This document shows positions 1 to 6,333 of a stretch of DNA of 29,760 nucleotides, one piece after another. The translations under genes and the position numbers were made by a program. A model generated the notes under the pieces. The model was not told the origin of the DNA. It did not search any database and was given only the letters and a program-made list of their open reading frames with translations. The DNA lies in the IMG/VR virus record IMGVR_UViG_3300032291_003130, positions 1 to 29,760 of that record. One strand, given 5' to 3'. This DNA comes from a virus. How positions within the stretch are numbered: the stretch's first letter is position 1; every line of letters begins with the position of its first letter.

Positions 1-468
1 GGCTTCGGCAATGGTGGCGTTGGTGATTCTTGCATTCAGTTCCTCCAGGCTGCGAGCGGCTTCCCCATAGACGATGCCCAGTTGCAGCCCTGCCTTAGGG
101 TGCAGACCGAACCGATCCTCCAGCTGCCGGATCTCGGCATCAACTGCTGTGCGCTGACGATACATCGGATTCAAGATCTTCTGCCCTTGTGACCCCACGG
201 TCATCGGCTCCTCGCGCAGGTAGGTGTCCATCCGCTCGCGCTCCTCATACATTGAGAACAGCCGTTCGAGCGCAGGGTATTGCGCTGGCTGCACGACTTG
301 AGCAAAGGGTGAAGCCCAGAATACTTCCCACGACTTGACCCAGCGATCGGTTAGGTGCGCCGGCGGCGTAGGCACTGAGCGTGTATCGACCTCAATCTGC
401 GGCAGCAAGCCGATGTCTTTGGTCTCTCGCCCTTGCCTCCGAGAGGCTGGCTTTTTTGCGTTGGCCAT
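1..468 (-). CDS. terS: Terminase small subunit, P27 family (partial, runs off left edge)
   Basis: An open frame starts at ATG 468 and stays open for 156 codons to the window edge. Residues about 100-150 contain LNPMYRQR, then EDRFGLHP and LQLG, which is the usual C-terminal signature of P27-type phage small terminases, the DNA-recognition subunit of the packaging motor. Only a weak GAGG lies upstream of the start. Codon use differs sharply from the rest of the window: ATC, GTC and CTG are common here, whereas the neighbouring genes prefer ATT, GTT and TTA/CTA. The frame also carries four GATC sites, which the remainder lacks. It follows an HNH gene, the typical order near a packaging start, so a second packaging module may lie beyond the edge. 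It is not the same protein as the small terminase at 29139-29621. Confidence 0.8.
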   Translation of the reverse strand, partial: MANAKKPASRRQGRETKDIGLLPQIEVDTRSVPTPPAHLTDRWVKSWEVFWASPFAQVVQPAQYPALERLFSMYEERERMDTYLREEPMTVGSQGQKILNPMYRQRTAVDAEIRQLEDRFGLHPKAGLQLGIVYGEAARSLEELNARITNATIAEA

Positions 469-568
469 AAAAAAACCTCAACCCTTCAAAAGACCCCAAG
501 CCGACACGAGTTCCGCGAACTCGGCGCTGGATACTACGGGGGTACTCATAGCCAGATTATAAACCCCC
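469..568. other. Junction between foreign-looking terS and phage operon; 17-bp palindrome at 507-523
   Basis: This 100-base gap separates the HNH gene from the left small terminase. It holds a perfect inverted repeat at 507-523 (CGAGTTC, CGC, GAACTCG) that could be an operator or part of an RNA hairpin. A TATAAT hexamer on the minus strand (556-561) has no convincing -35 partner. A 23-codon minus frame inside it lacks a ribosome binding site. Base and codon style change across this gap, so it is the best candidate for a recombination or integration junction, although no duplicated attachment core is visible in the window. Confidence 0.4.
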
Positions 569-889
569 CTACCTATGCCGAGTTACGCGCCCATGGCAAG
601 GGCGGCATAGCACCCTTAGCAGGTGCTCGGGTACCACGGGGCTTTGCCCTGGTTGCAGGGGGGTAATGTGGTCTACGGTTAAGCTATCGCGTGCGCCGCA
701 CGCCTCGCACCATGGGCGCTTAGCCCGTAGCAGCGCGGATAGTTTGCGCCATGCCGGGTCGGTATACACCGTGCGCCCTCGTTCCCGCCCGCGCTGGGCA
801 ACGATAACCCCGGCGCACTTACCGCAACGGTTGCCTTGCCGCTGCAATACCCCGCATGTTAGGCAAGCACGGGCAAACCGTAACGGCAT
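569..889 (-). CDS. HNH endonuclease
   Basis: A 106-residue protein with the treble-clef HNH architecture. An N-terminal pair of Cys dyads (CLTCG near 10, CGKC near 22) is followed by WCEACG near 60, then VDHITPL near 72-78 (the HH dyad region is represented by DH), and LCRPCH near 94-99. Phage HNH enzymes of this type nick DNA, often near cos, and work with terminase in packaging. The start codon overlaps the stop of the upstream metallopeptidase gene as TAATG, so the two are translationally coupled. The small terminase gene that follows leftward fits the usual HNH-terS order, but that gene has different codon usage, so the pairing may be recent. Family assignment is solid; the packaging role is inferred from order. 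Confidence 0.85.
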   Translation of the reverse strand: MPLRFARACLTCGVLQRQGNRCGKCAGVIVAQRGRERGRTVYTDPAWRKLSALLRAKRPWCEACGARDSLTVDHITPLQPGQSPVVPEHLLRVLCRPCHGRVTRHR

Positions 890-1290
890 TACCGCTTGGC
901 CTTAAAGGCGGGCAACGGTAGTAAAGGCGCGATAACCGGGGCGAGGGCATCGGCTACCCGTTCGGTTTCGGTATCCCATAAGCCGTTTAGTATCTCGTAA
1001 GCTTGGCTACCTAATACCCCTTCGAGCCGCTCAACCATGCGCTCCAAGGTTGCGTTATGCACGTGCAATAACTCATGGGTAAGTATGTTGCGCTGGTGCT
1101 CGGGCGGCTCCTTAAAAAACTCATTGCTTAACCGTATGGTGGCTTGCCATAGGTTTTGGCTTACCTCAACGTCCGCCCAGGAATCGTCGGGGGGTAAATC
1201 GGGGCTTACCTTAATACGCCATTGGCGTAGGTTAAGGGTAGGTAATGCGGCGTTAAGGTAGCGCTCGGCTTGGTTTCTCATAGGCTGCAT
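889..1290 (-). CDS. SprT-like zinc metallopeptidase
   Basis: A 133-residue protein containing HELLHVH near residues 92-98, an HExxH zinc-binding helix, followed by a conserved Glu-rich helix (LWDTETERVADAL) near 104-116 that could supply the third ligand. The size and arrangement match minimal SprT/WSS1-like peptidases often carried by phages, whose targets are unknown. The start is taken at ATG 1290; ATG 1281 is an alternative. No good Shine-Dalgarno sequence precedes either, but a strong GC-rich stem ends 6 bases upstream (1296-1329), so translation may be controlled by RNA structure. The stop overlaps the HNH start. The peptidase fold is confident; the biological target cannot be given. 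Confidence 0.75.
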   Translation of the reverse strand: MQPMRNQAERYLNAALPTLNLRQWRIKVSPDLPPDDSWADVEVSQNLWQATIRLSNEFFKEPPEHQRNILTHELLHVHNATLERMVERLEGVLGSQAYEILNGLWDTETERVADALAPVIAPLLPLPAFKAKR

Positions 1291-1295
1291 AGTAG

Positions 1296-1352
1296 CCGCC
1301 CGCGGCTGGGAGGAAGCAGCCGCGGGCGGGGGGCCGCCCGCAAAGGGGCGGC
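1296..1352 (-). promoter_or_regulatory. GC-rich leader with three mutually exclusive hairpins
   Basis: The 82-base gap upstream of the metallopeptidase gene contains four complementary segments: A 1296-1307, B 1318-1329, C 1334-1341 and D 1346-1352 (part of C extended to 1333-1339 pairs with D). A pairs perfectly with B over 12 bp with a 10-nt loop. B (1322-1329) pairs perfectly with C over 8 bp with a GGGG loop. C pairs with D over 7 bp. Because B and C each have two partners, the RNA can fold in alternative ways, as in attenuators. On the minus-strand RNA the A:B loop reads as CCTCC-type anti-Shine-Dalgarno sequence. No U-tract follows, so simple termination is not certain. Confidence 0.55.
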
Positions 1353-1372
1353 GTGCGCGTATCTTAATACAC

Positions 1373-1852
1373 TCAACCCCACGTATCGGGCGTTGCCACG
1401 CGCTTAGTTATGGCATTGCTAGCCAACGGTAAAGGCGAAGCTGGGCGCATTACGCACGTTGCGTCCGGGCATCGCGGCGTTAGCCCCTGCTCGGTATCCC
1501 CACCGGTGCACCAATCGCAAAAGCGGTTAATAAGTAGTTGTAAACGGCGGGCCTCCTTTTCGGCGGCGGTAAGCACCGGGCGGTTATTAGGCATGTATGG
1601 CTTTGCCAAATCGTTGCGGTCGACCCAATCATCATGGTCGAAAGGCCCAAAAGCCATGGTAAATAGCCGGCAAAACTCGGGGCTTGGGCGGCGCTCGGCT
1701 TTGGCATAGGAGCGTATGGTGCGCCCCGTAATGCTTAGCCCTAACTCAACCAGGCGCGCGGCTACCTTATCGCTCGCAATGTTGGCGCTACTATTTGGGT
1801 AAGCTTCAAGCACGCGCTTACTAATAACCTCTGGCCTTAATGCTTGGCTCAT
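1373..1852 (-). CDS. HTH DNA-binding protein with C-terminal Cys motif
   Basis: The start is placed at ATG 1852, which overlaps the preceding stop as ATGA; an upstream in-frame start at 1915 would overlap that gene by 67 bases and adds a low-complexity leader. The 159-residue product has a helix-turn-helix-like region around residues 25-55 (VAARLVELG, then TGRTIRSYAK) that resembles phage regulators in which the recognition helix reads TIRSYxK. The C-terminal part holds CDWC and later CPDATC, a Cys-pair arrangement that suggests a zinc-stabilised tail. It is the most likely transcriptional regulator in the left operon. Its operator is unknown; the structured leader downstream and the palindrome at 507-523 are candidates. 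Confidence 0.55.
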   Translation of the reverse strand: MSQALRPEVISKRVLEAYPNSSANIASDKVAARLVELGLSITGRTIRSYAKAERRPSPEFCRLFTMAFGPFDHDDWVDRNDLAKPYMPNNRPVLTAAEKEARRLQLLINRFCDWCTGGDTEQGLTPRCPDATCVMRPASPLPLASNAITKRVATPDTWG

Positions 1853-2307
1853 GGCAAGACGTCCAGCCGGATACGGGCAACGCCGTAGCCAAGGGGATAG
1901 CCGGCGGCATGCCATACGGCGGGGGCTAAATCTATAAGCCGCTCATCGCCTCGGCGCGCGGTGCCATTGCAGCTGCACCAATCAACCACCCGCACGTCTA
2001 CGCTTACGCCGGTAGCCAAAAAAGTAATGCGCACCCCGTAGTTTTGTTTCCAGCGGTCGGGTACCAGCGCGCGCAATCCTGGGCCCGCTGCACCGTAAAG
2101 GGTAATGCCCTTACGGGTATACCAAGTGGTTTGGTTGCCGCGCTCGGCGTCAAACCAGGTAGCCGTACCAAATAGCGGGGTTTCATACACCGTTGGCGTG
2201 CGCGGCTCGGTTAATAGTTGCGGTACGTATGGGGCGGGCGGCTCGCCCGTAGGCGCTGGGTTGCTCCATGCACCTATGGCTAGGGCAATGGCTAGCGCTA
2301 TTTTCAT
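1849..2307 (-). CDS. Secreted double-psi beta-barrel (RlpA-like) protein
   Basis: A 152-residue protein with a short N-terminal hydrophobic segment (MKIALAIALAIGAW) that looks like a signal peptide, then a Pro-rich stretch, then a barrel domain from about residue 45. Characteristic pieces are GTATWFD, ALVPDRW and VVDWCSC, and near the end RLIDLAPAVW, which parallels the Asp-containing strand of RlpA/expansin barrels. Such domains bind or cleave peptidoglycan glycan strands. A secreted wall-active protein placed inside a replication/recombination operon is unusual for a phage. It could weaken the wall, block superinfection, or be an accessory lysin. Start overlaps the upstream stop as ATGA; end overlaps the HTH gene. 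Confidence 0.65.
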   Translation of the reverse strand: MKIALAIALAIGAWSNPAPTGEPPAPYVPQLLTEPRTPTVYETPLFGTATWFDAERGNQTTWYTRKGITLYGAAGPGLRALVPDRWKQNYGVRITFLATGVSVDVRVVDWCSCNGTARRGDERLIDLAPAVWHAAGYPLGYGVARIRLDVLP

Positions 2308-2666
2308 GGCTGCACCTGCTTACCAAACCAGGATACAAAGTCGTCAAGGTCGAGCACAATAATAGTACGGCGCCGCTTGCCGGGGCCTGGGCTATCGCCT
2401 ACTACCAGCGCTGCTAGTTGGTCGCCTTTGACGGTAATCGAGCGTAGCCAACCATCATAGCGCTCGGAATAGGCGCCGCCAACCTTGCATTGCACCGCTA
2501 CCCAATCGGTAGCTACGTCGGTTTTGCCGCCAAACTGGCCTACCCTCGCGCCGTTAAGCATCTTGGCGACCTCGCGCTCAAAGGCATTCCCGCGTTGGCG
2601 CGCCGTGCGCCCCCGGCGCTTACGGGCGTTTTGCTCATCAACGCTAAGGTCGTTAGTTGCGGTCAT
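2304..2666 (-). CDS. PD-(D/E)XK nuclease-like protein (resolvase-type)
   Basis: The real start is ATG 2666, not the longer frame to 2840, because the 58 extra residues lie over a separate small membrane gene and the 2666 start makes an ATGA overlap with it. The 120-residue product has a basic N-terminus (KRRGRTARQRG), then NAFEREVAKML near 28-38 as the first helix with its Glu. TDVATDWVAVQCK near 49-61 follows, giving the D...QxK pattern of the PD-(D/E)XK fold. This layout resembles phage Holliday-junction resolvases and related nucleases, which would suit its position in the recombination operon. Exact substrate is not known. Confidence 0.6.
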   Translation of the reverse strand: MTATNDLSVDEQNARKRRGRTARQRGNAFEREVAKMLNGARVGQFGGKTDVATDWVAVQCKVGGAYSERYDGWLRSITVKGDQLAALVVGDSPGPGKRRRTIIVLDLDDFVSWFGKQVQP

Positions 2667-2827
2667 CGTGCTAAAAAGCCTAGCGTAATGGCGGTTGCAA
2701 TACTCAACGTAAACCACGCCAATACCAACCCTGGGTTTGTGCGGGGCTGGGTTAGGGCAATCCAACCCATAGTTAGCGCTATTGCCGTATGGCAAATAAT
2801 GAGGGCAACCGCTACCGCGCCAATCAT
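2663..2827 (-). CDS. Small two-helix membrane protein
   Basis: A 54-residue frame. It begins at ATG 2827, overlapping the stop of the upstream gene as ATGA, and its own stop overlaps the nuclease start as ATGA. The product is strongly hydrophobic, with two predicted membrane segments: about residues 3-20 (AVAVALIICHTAIALTM) and 33-52 (GLVLAWFTLSIATAITLGFL), joined by a short polar loop. The perfect coupling on both sides argues that it is a real gene. Function is unknown. It could be an accessory holin, a superinfection-exclusion protein, or a membrane anchor for the adjacent secreted barrel protein. Confidence 0.7.
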   Translation of the reverse strand: MIGAVAVALIICHTAIALTMGWIALTQPRTNPGLVLAWFTLSIATAITLGFLAR

Positions 2828-3117
2828 TGCGGCAACTCAACTATGCGGGCAATAAGTACCCGGGCGCCGTAGGGCGGCAATAGGATAGGCTCGCCTACTA
2901 CGTGCAGCGCCCCTTGGGTAATGAGCGCCTCAACAAGGTCGGTATTTTCGCTATACGCCTTGCAGAAAAAAAACCCAACCGGCGGCAACTCGCCGTCTAC
3001 GTAGGTGCTTAATCGAGCAAAGGGCATGCCGTCGGTATCAAATACCTCCGCAACGTTGCCGCGCTGGTTTAGCCATAGGGCCTCCCCTTTGTAGGTTGCC
3101 TTACGCACGGTTGCCAT
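2824..3117 (-). CDS. Hypothetical phage protein
   Basis: A 97-residue protein with no family I can name. It looks like a small beta-rich domain: short alternating strands (TYKGEALWLN, VAEVFDTDG, FARLSTYV) and a C-terminal strand pair ending LLPPYGARVLIARIVELP. No signal peptide, membrane segment or metal-binding cysteines are present. The start overlaps the upstream stop as TAATG and the end overlaps the small membrane gene as ATGA, so it belongs to the same translationally coupled operon. The arrangement suggests an accessory protein. Confidence 0.65.
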   Translation of the reverse strand: MATVRKATYKGEALWLNQRGNVAEVFDTDGMPFARLSTYVDGELPPVGFFFCKAYSENTDLVEALITQGALHVVGEPILLPPYGARVLIARIVELPQ

Positions 3118-3311
3118 TACTTACCTCCCCCAATGCACGCTTTGTGCCGCCAATCCCAGGTATGCGTTGCCTTGGCGCCCTCAAAGGTTTTAATAAGTAC
3201 GCGGCTGGCTTTGGCGTGCGACTCAATCGGCTTATTGCAGCTGGTGCAATCGCCCCCGTGCCAAACCGGCGCCTTAGTTGCGCCCCCCTTTTTAGTTTTT
3301 ACTCCCGCCAT
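3117..3311 (-). CDS. Small basic Cys-containing protein
   Basis: A 64-residue protein that starts inside the last codons of the methyltransferase gene (overlap 3299-3311) and ends overlapping the next gene as TAATG. It is Lys-rich at the N-terminus and carries CTSCNKPIESH near residues 22-32 and RHKACIGGGK at the end, together offering Cys and His ligands for one zinc ion. This pattern fits a small zinc-binding nucleic-acid-associated protein. It is one of several such mini-proteins in this operon. No specific function can be given. Confidence 0.6.
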   Translation of the reverse strand: MAGVKTKKGGATKAPVWHGGDCTSCNKPIESHAKASRVLIKTFEGAKATHTWDWRHKACIGGGK

Positions 3312-4771
3312 AGTTCCAACTCCTCCCCGTACTTAATGGTGGGCGGCTCGCCCGCCAGGTTCGAGCCGCCCGGGGCTACGGTATCTGGCTGCTCGGCTAA
3401 CGTCAAGCCTAGCCCTGCTTGGGCTACGGCAATGCGCCCCTCAATAATCTTTACGTACTCGGCCTCCCGCTCGCACCCAATCCAGGCTACGCCCTCTTGG
3501 ATAGCCGCAACGGCGGTAGTACCCGAGCCCATAAAGGGGTCGAGGATTACCGAACCTTTGCGGGCAACCATGCGGATTAAGTACGCCATCAAGGCAACCG
3601 GCTTAACCGTAGGGTGCGTATTAGCGCGCGGTTGCGATTCTCGCCCACCATCGCGTAGGGCGCCCGTGCCGGCTACCTCGGTGCTAAACCCGTCTAGCCC
3701 AAAGTTACGCTCCCCCCTAGCCGCTTTGGCTACGTAAAAAAACCGCGAGGCGCCGCCGCTATCGTTATGGGTATTAGCTGCATTATTTACGCCGCGTCCA
3801 CCGCTAGCGCCAATGCCAAACACCGACTTAATCGTTGGCTGGTAGGTTTGCTCGGCTTGGTTTGACGTACTTACCCCGCTTTGCTTATCAAGCAGCGCCG
3901 CCGCCGCCTCATCGAGCAATACGTTGGCTGGCCACCGACCCGCATTTAATGGTTCGGCTGGGTATGATTCGCTAAAAATACCCCCGCCAAATACGTTATT
4001 ACCGCCCTTATCGGAAAAGGTAACCCGCTTTGCGCCCCCCTCGGTGCCAATCCTAGTAGCCGCAATGTTTATGGCGCCCGTACCGTAGCGCTGCACGTTT
4101 TCGGCAACGGTGCCAATAAGCGGCTTACGCGCCATAACGATAGGCTCGACGGCTGGCTTTAATGCCGTACCCCAACCCTCCCACTCGCGCGCGGCATCGG
4201 TAGCTGGCGCGCTATGCATGTATTCGCCGCCAGTAAAGTTACCGCTCATTGCGTGCCGTTCGCTACCGCTTTTACCGGCTATGCCGATAATCTCGCGCTC
4301 GGCGCCGGCGGCTTTATCTATTGCCTTACTAACGTTTACGCTTTTGGGAAAGCCCGAGCCGTAAAGCCATAGTAGGCAATCGCGTATTTCAAACCCGGCG
4401 TCCTCAACCCCCGCCGCTAGGCGGTGGTACGTGCGGGTGCCGCCAAAGGCAAGCAGGTAGCCGCCCGGCTTTAACACTCGGTACGCCTCAAAGGCCCATG
4501 CGCGGCTAAACTCCTGGAATGCCGCCGCCTCGCTGGGCGCCATTTTGGCGGGGCGGGCGCTCATCGTATACAAAGGGCTACGCCCGTATTTTTCCGTAAA
4601 CTTTTGCTGCTGCTCTGCTCGCCCCTCGGGCGTTAGCCCCTGGGCGCCGCCGAAGTTATCCCAGCCCTTACCCATAAAGCCAATGCCATACGGCGGGTCG
4701 GTAATAACGGCGTCGACGCTCTCGGCATCGAGCGTGCGCATTTGCTCTATGCAATCGCCTACCAATAACAC
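3299..4771 (-). CDS. DNA amino-methyltransferase (N4/N6, beta class)
   Basis: The likely start is GTG 4771, six bases after a GGGAGG site and just past the stop of the preceding gene; an ATG at 4837 would extend it into that gene. The 490-residue product has catalytic motif IV DPPY at about residues 25-28. A long central region of about 280 residues probably contains the target-recognition domain. The C-terminal SAM-binding motif (LDPFMGSGTTAVAA) lies near 430-445. The order catalytic motif first, SAM motif last is that of beta-class N4-cytosine/N6-adenine enzymes. HPTVKPVAL precedes the SAM motif as expected. No cognate restriction enzyme is nearby, so it appears to be an orphan enzyme, perhaps protecting phage DNA. 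The recognition sequence cannot be read from the protein. Confidence 0.9.
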   Translation of the reverse strand: MLLVGDCIEQMRTLDAESVDAVITDPPYGIGFMGKGWDNFGGAQGLTPEGRAEQQQKFTEKYGRSPLYTMSARPAKMAPSEAAAFQEFSRAWAFEAYRVLKPGGYLLAFGGTRTYHRLAAGVEDAGFEIRDCLLWLYGSGFPKSVNVSKAIDKAAGAEREIIGIAGKSGSERHAMSGNFTGGEYMHSAPATDAAREWEGWGTALKPAVEPIVMARKPLIGTVAENVQRYGTGAINIAATRIGTEGGAKRVTFSDKGGNNVFGGGIFSESYPAEPLNAGRWPANVLLDEAAAALLDKQSGVSTSNQAEQTYQPTIKSVFGIGASGGRGVNNAANTHNDSGGASRFFYVAKAARGERNFGLDGFSTEVAGTGALRDGGRESQPRANTHPTVKPVALMAYLIRMVARKGSVILDPFMGSGTTAVAAIQEGVAWIGCEREAEYVKIIEGRIAVAQAGLGLTLAEQPDTVAPGGSNLAGEPPTIKYGEELELWRE

Positions 4772-4772
4772 C

Positions 4773-5063
4773 TTAAACCTCCCTTGCCGCGTACTTAGCG
4801 CGGCGCTTGGCGTTACGCTCAACGCGGTTAGCCTCATACCATGCCCGCATACGGGCTTTGTAAGCCTCCTTATGCCGTTGGTACTTTTCCCGTTGGTGCT
4901 TACGTGCAGCTTCCGGCGTGCGGTATCCCCGGGCTTTAACCTTGGGCGCCTTTACCCCCTCCGATTCGCACGCCAAGCATACGGGGCTACCCTCGCGGTA
5001 AAACTCGCCGTCGGCTGGCCAGGGCTCTTGGCAACCAATGCAAACTTTCTCCTCCTCAACCAT
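4773..5063 (-). CDS. Zinc-ribbon protein with charged helical tail
   Basis: A 96-residue protein. The N-terminal 30 residues hold CIGC and CLAC dyads spaced about 20 apart (EKVCIGCQEPWPADGEF, then PVCLACE), the pattern of a one-zinc ribbon. The C-terminal half is a very basic, Tyr-spaced helix (REKYQRHKEAYKARMRAWYEANRVERNAKRR in two pieces), of a type often seen beside HNH or homing-type domains. It probably binds nucleic acid. Its Shine-Dalgarno overlaps the stop of the upstream gene, and the methyltransferase GTG start follows two bases after its own stop, so it may assist or regulate that enzyme. No catalytic motif is visible. Confidence 0.65.
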   Translation of the reverse strand: MVEEEKVCIGCQEPWPADGEFYREGSPVCLACESEGVKAPKVKARGYRTPEAARKHQREKYQRHKEAYKARMRAWYEANRVERNAKRRAKYAAREV

Positions 5064-5067
5064 GGCG

Positions 5068-5277
5068 CTACTCCTCGCCCGGGTTAATCATGGTGCCGAG
5101 TTTGGCAATCATCTCCAGCATGGCGCCGTCGACGGTTTGGCTATCAACCGTTAGCGTTGTGCCATCGTGGTCTTCGCATTGCAGCGTTACCTTGCCGGTT
5201 GCCGTATCTACTACCAAGCTTGCGTACCGGAAACCTACCATTTCTGCCATGGTTTCAAGGTCGGTTAGGCTACTCAT
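5068..5277 (-). CDS. Hypothetical small phage protein
   Basis: The start is placed at ATG 5277, seven bases after a GGAGGTGG site; a frame to 5304 adds nine residues lying over the kinase gene. The 69-residue product is acidic, beginning MSSLTDLETMAEMVGFRY, with strand-like segments (ASLVVDTATGKVTLQCED, TLTVDSQTVDGAML) and an acidic end. No motif allows a function. It overlaps the dNMP kinase end by 8 bases and sits in the coupled operon. Confidence 0.6.
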   Translation of the reverse strand: MSSLTDLETMAEMVGFRYASLVVDTATGKVTLQCEDHDGTTLTVDSQTVDGAMLEMIAKLGTMINPGEE

Positions 5278-5854
5278 GTACCACCTCCTTTTTGGCGGCT
5301 TCAAGCACCGCCGCTATGCACTCTAACGGTGTTAAGGCCTGGGTATCAAGCACTAACTCGGCGGGTAACTCGCCCGCTTGCCGCTCGGTAATGTCTAGTT
5401 GCCATGGCTCGGTTGCGCCCGCCGGAGGGCGTACCAGCCGCACAAAAAGCGTATGCGGGTACCACGCCGCAATGTAGTTGCGCTCGGCATCGAGCCGTAA
5501 GTCATCAACCGCCCAGGGGCGGTTAGCCCCAAGGGCAATAGTGCCGTCTACCTGCTCGCACTCAACCCGGCGCCGCCATACCCGTAGCCAAAATAGGTTG
5601 TCCATCTCGCGTAAAGCTGCGCCTATTTCCTGCAAAAGTTCCCGCCCGGTAATGAGGCGTGCCAAACCCAAAGTATTTTGCGGGTACTTGGTTTGCTTAT
5701 CAAACTTGCCAAAAGCCATTTGGGCTACCTCGCGGATAGGCTCGGCAATGCTCAACCGGTCATAGCCGTAATGCTCGCTAAGCATTTGCGCCAAAGTGGT
5801 TTTACCCGTACCCGCCTTGCCCATAAAGGCTATTGGCCTTAGGTGCGCGCTCAT
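5270..5854 (-). CDS. Deoxynucleoside monophosphate kinase-like P-loop protein
   Basis: A 194-residue protein with a Walker A loop GKAGTGKTT at residues 12-20, and DRLSIAEPIREVAQMAFG at about 32-49 for the nucleotide-base side. GRELLQEIGAALRE lies near 70-83, and VDDLRLDAERNYI lies near 116-128. The last, a VDDhR followed by an Asn/Glu-containing helix, is the conserved switch of phage dNMP kinases of the T4 gene 1 type, which phosphorylate dNMPs to feed DNA synthesis. The length matches that family. The start overlaps the upstream DnaD-like gene as ATGA. Specificity (for example, modified bases) cannot be read from sequence. Confidence 0.75.
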   Translation of the reverse strand: MSAHLRPIAFMGKAGTGKTTLAQMLSEHYGYDRLSIAEPIREVAQMAFGKFDKQTKYPQNTLGLARLITGRELLQEIGAALREMDNLFWLRVWRRRVECEQVDGTIALGANRPWAVDDLRLDAERNYIAAWYPHTLFVRLVRPPAGATEPWQLDITERQAGELPAELVLDTQALTPLECIAAVLEAAKKEVVHE

Positions 5855-6273
5855 CGTTGCGCCCTGCGCAAAATCTCGCCAAGCGCTAAGGGGGTAGGGG
5901 GTTTCTTATTCTGCTCTGCTCTGCTCTGCTCTACACCGTCAACCCCTCTTGGTTTCGTGCTCAATCTAGCTAGGTAATCCCGTTGGCGCTTTGCCGAGGT
6001 GGGGTCGACTTGGTATCGAGCATAGTTCGAGATAAGCACGGCGCCCTCCCCAGTTTTGCTAAGCAGCCCAGCTGCTAGTAGTTGCGGGATAGCCCGCCCA
6101 AGCCTTGCACCTATGCAATGCCGGAGGTGCTGGGCGCTCTTAAACTGCCCGCCATTGCGCAACTGTTTAGCCTCGGCAATGGCAACGATAAAGGCCCTAA
6201 AAGCGGTGTCGCTAATCTGGCTAATAGCCTCGTCTTTGTGCGCGTTTACTTCCCATTTAATCCATAAACCCAT
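5851..6273 (-). CDS. DnaD/replisome-organiser-like replication protein
   Basis: A 140-residue protein with a GGAGGAGG site 5 bases before ATG 6273. The first 90 residues (GLWIKWEVNAHKD, AFRAFIVAIAEAKQL, IPQLLAAGLL, VLISNYARYQ) resemble the winged-helix N-terminal domain of phage replisome organisers. In those, a short WIK-type strand is followed by helices and a hairpin ending in NxxxYQ. The tail is basic and low-complexity and contains the GAGCA repeat described separately. It is expected to bind DNA at a replication origin and to load a host helicase, fitting the absence of a phage helicase or polymerase here. Homology is by pattern only. Confidence 0.55.
   Translation of the reverse strand: MGLWIKWEVNAHKDEAISQISDTAFRAFIVAIAEAKQLRNGGQFKSAQHLRHCIGARLGRAIPQLLAAGLLSKTGEGAVLISNYARYQVDPTSAKRQRDYLARLSTKPRGVDGVEQSRAEQNKKPPTPLALGEILRRAQR
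5911..5932. repeat. Pentanucleotide tandem repeat (CTGCT)4 inside the DnaD-like gene
   Basis: Four perfect CTGCT units plus CT lie within the coding strand tail of the DnaD-like gene, where they encode alternating E-Q-S-R-A-E-Q-type residues. A five-base unit is not a multiple of three, so slippage by one unit would change the frame of the last 40 codons. The region is short, so this is only a potential hypermutable tract. Confidence 0.6.
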
Positions 6274-6294
6274 AAAGCCTCCTCCGGTATTGGC

Positions 6295-6324
6295 GGGGGG
6301 CGGTATAACCCGCTACCGCCCCCC
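6295..6324 (-). promoter_or_regulatory. Perfect 11-bp GC-rich intergenic hairpin
   Basis: Between the annealing protein and the DnaD-like gene, GGGGGGCGGTA (6295-6305) is exactly complementary to 6314-6324 across an 8-base loop. It sits 15 bases upstream of the GGAGG site of the next gene. On the coding strand no T-run follows, so it is more likely an RNA-stability, processing or U-less termination element than a classical terminator. Confidence 0.6.
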
Positions 6325-6333
6325 AAGCGCTAA

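Noticed and set aside
521-531. CTCGGCGCTGG shared by the left junction and the right end (near 29670), considered as an att core
   Set aside because: Only 11 bases, made of words common throughout this genome (CTCGGCGCT), and the flanks do not align.
486-556. 23-codon minus frame between HNH and left small terminase
   Set aside because: No Shine-Dalgarno and too short to support; may be chance in the junction.
3096-3737. Plus-strand frame of 213 codons
   Set aside because: Lies opposite the methyltransferase and small genes with no recognizable domain; the coupled minus-strand genes explain the region.
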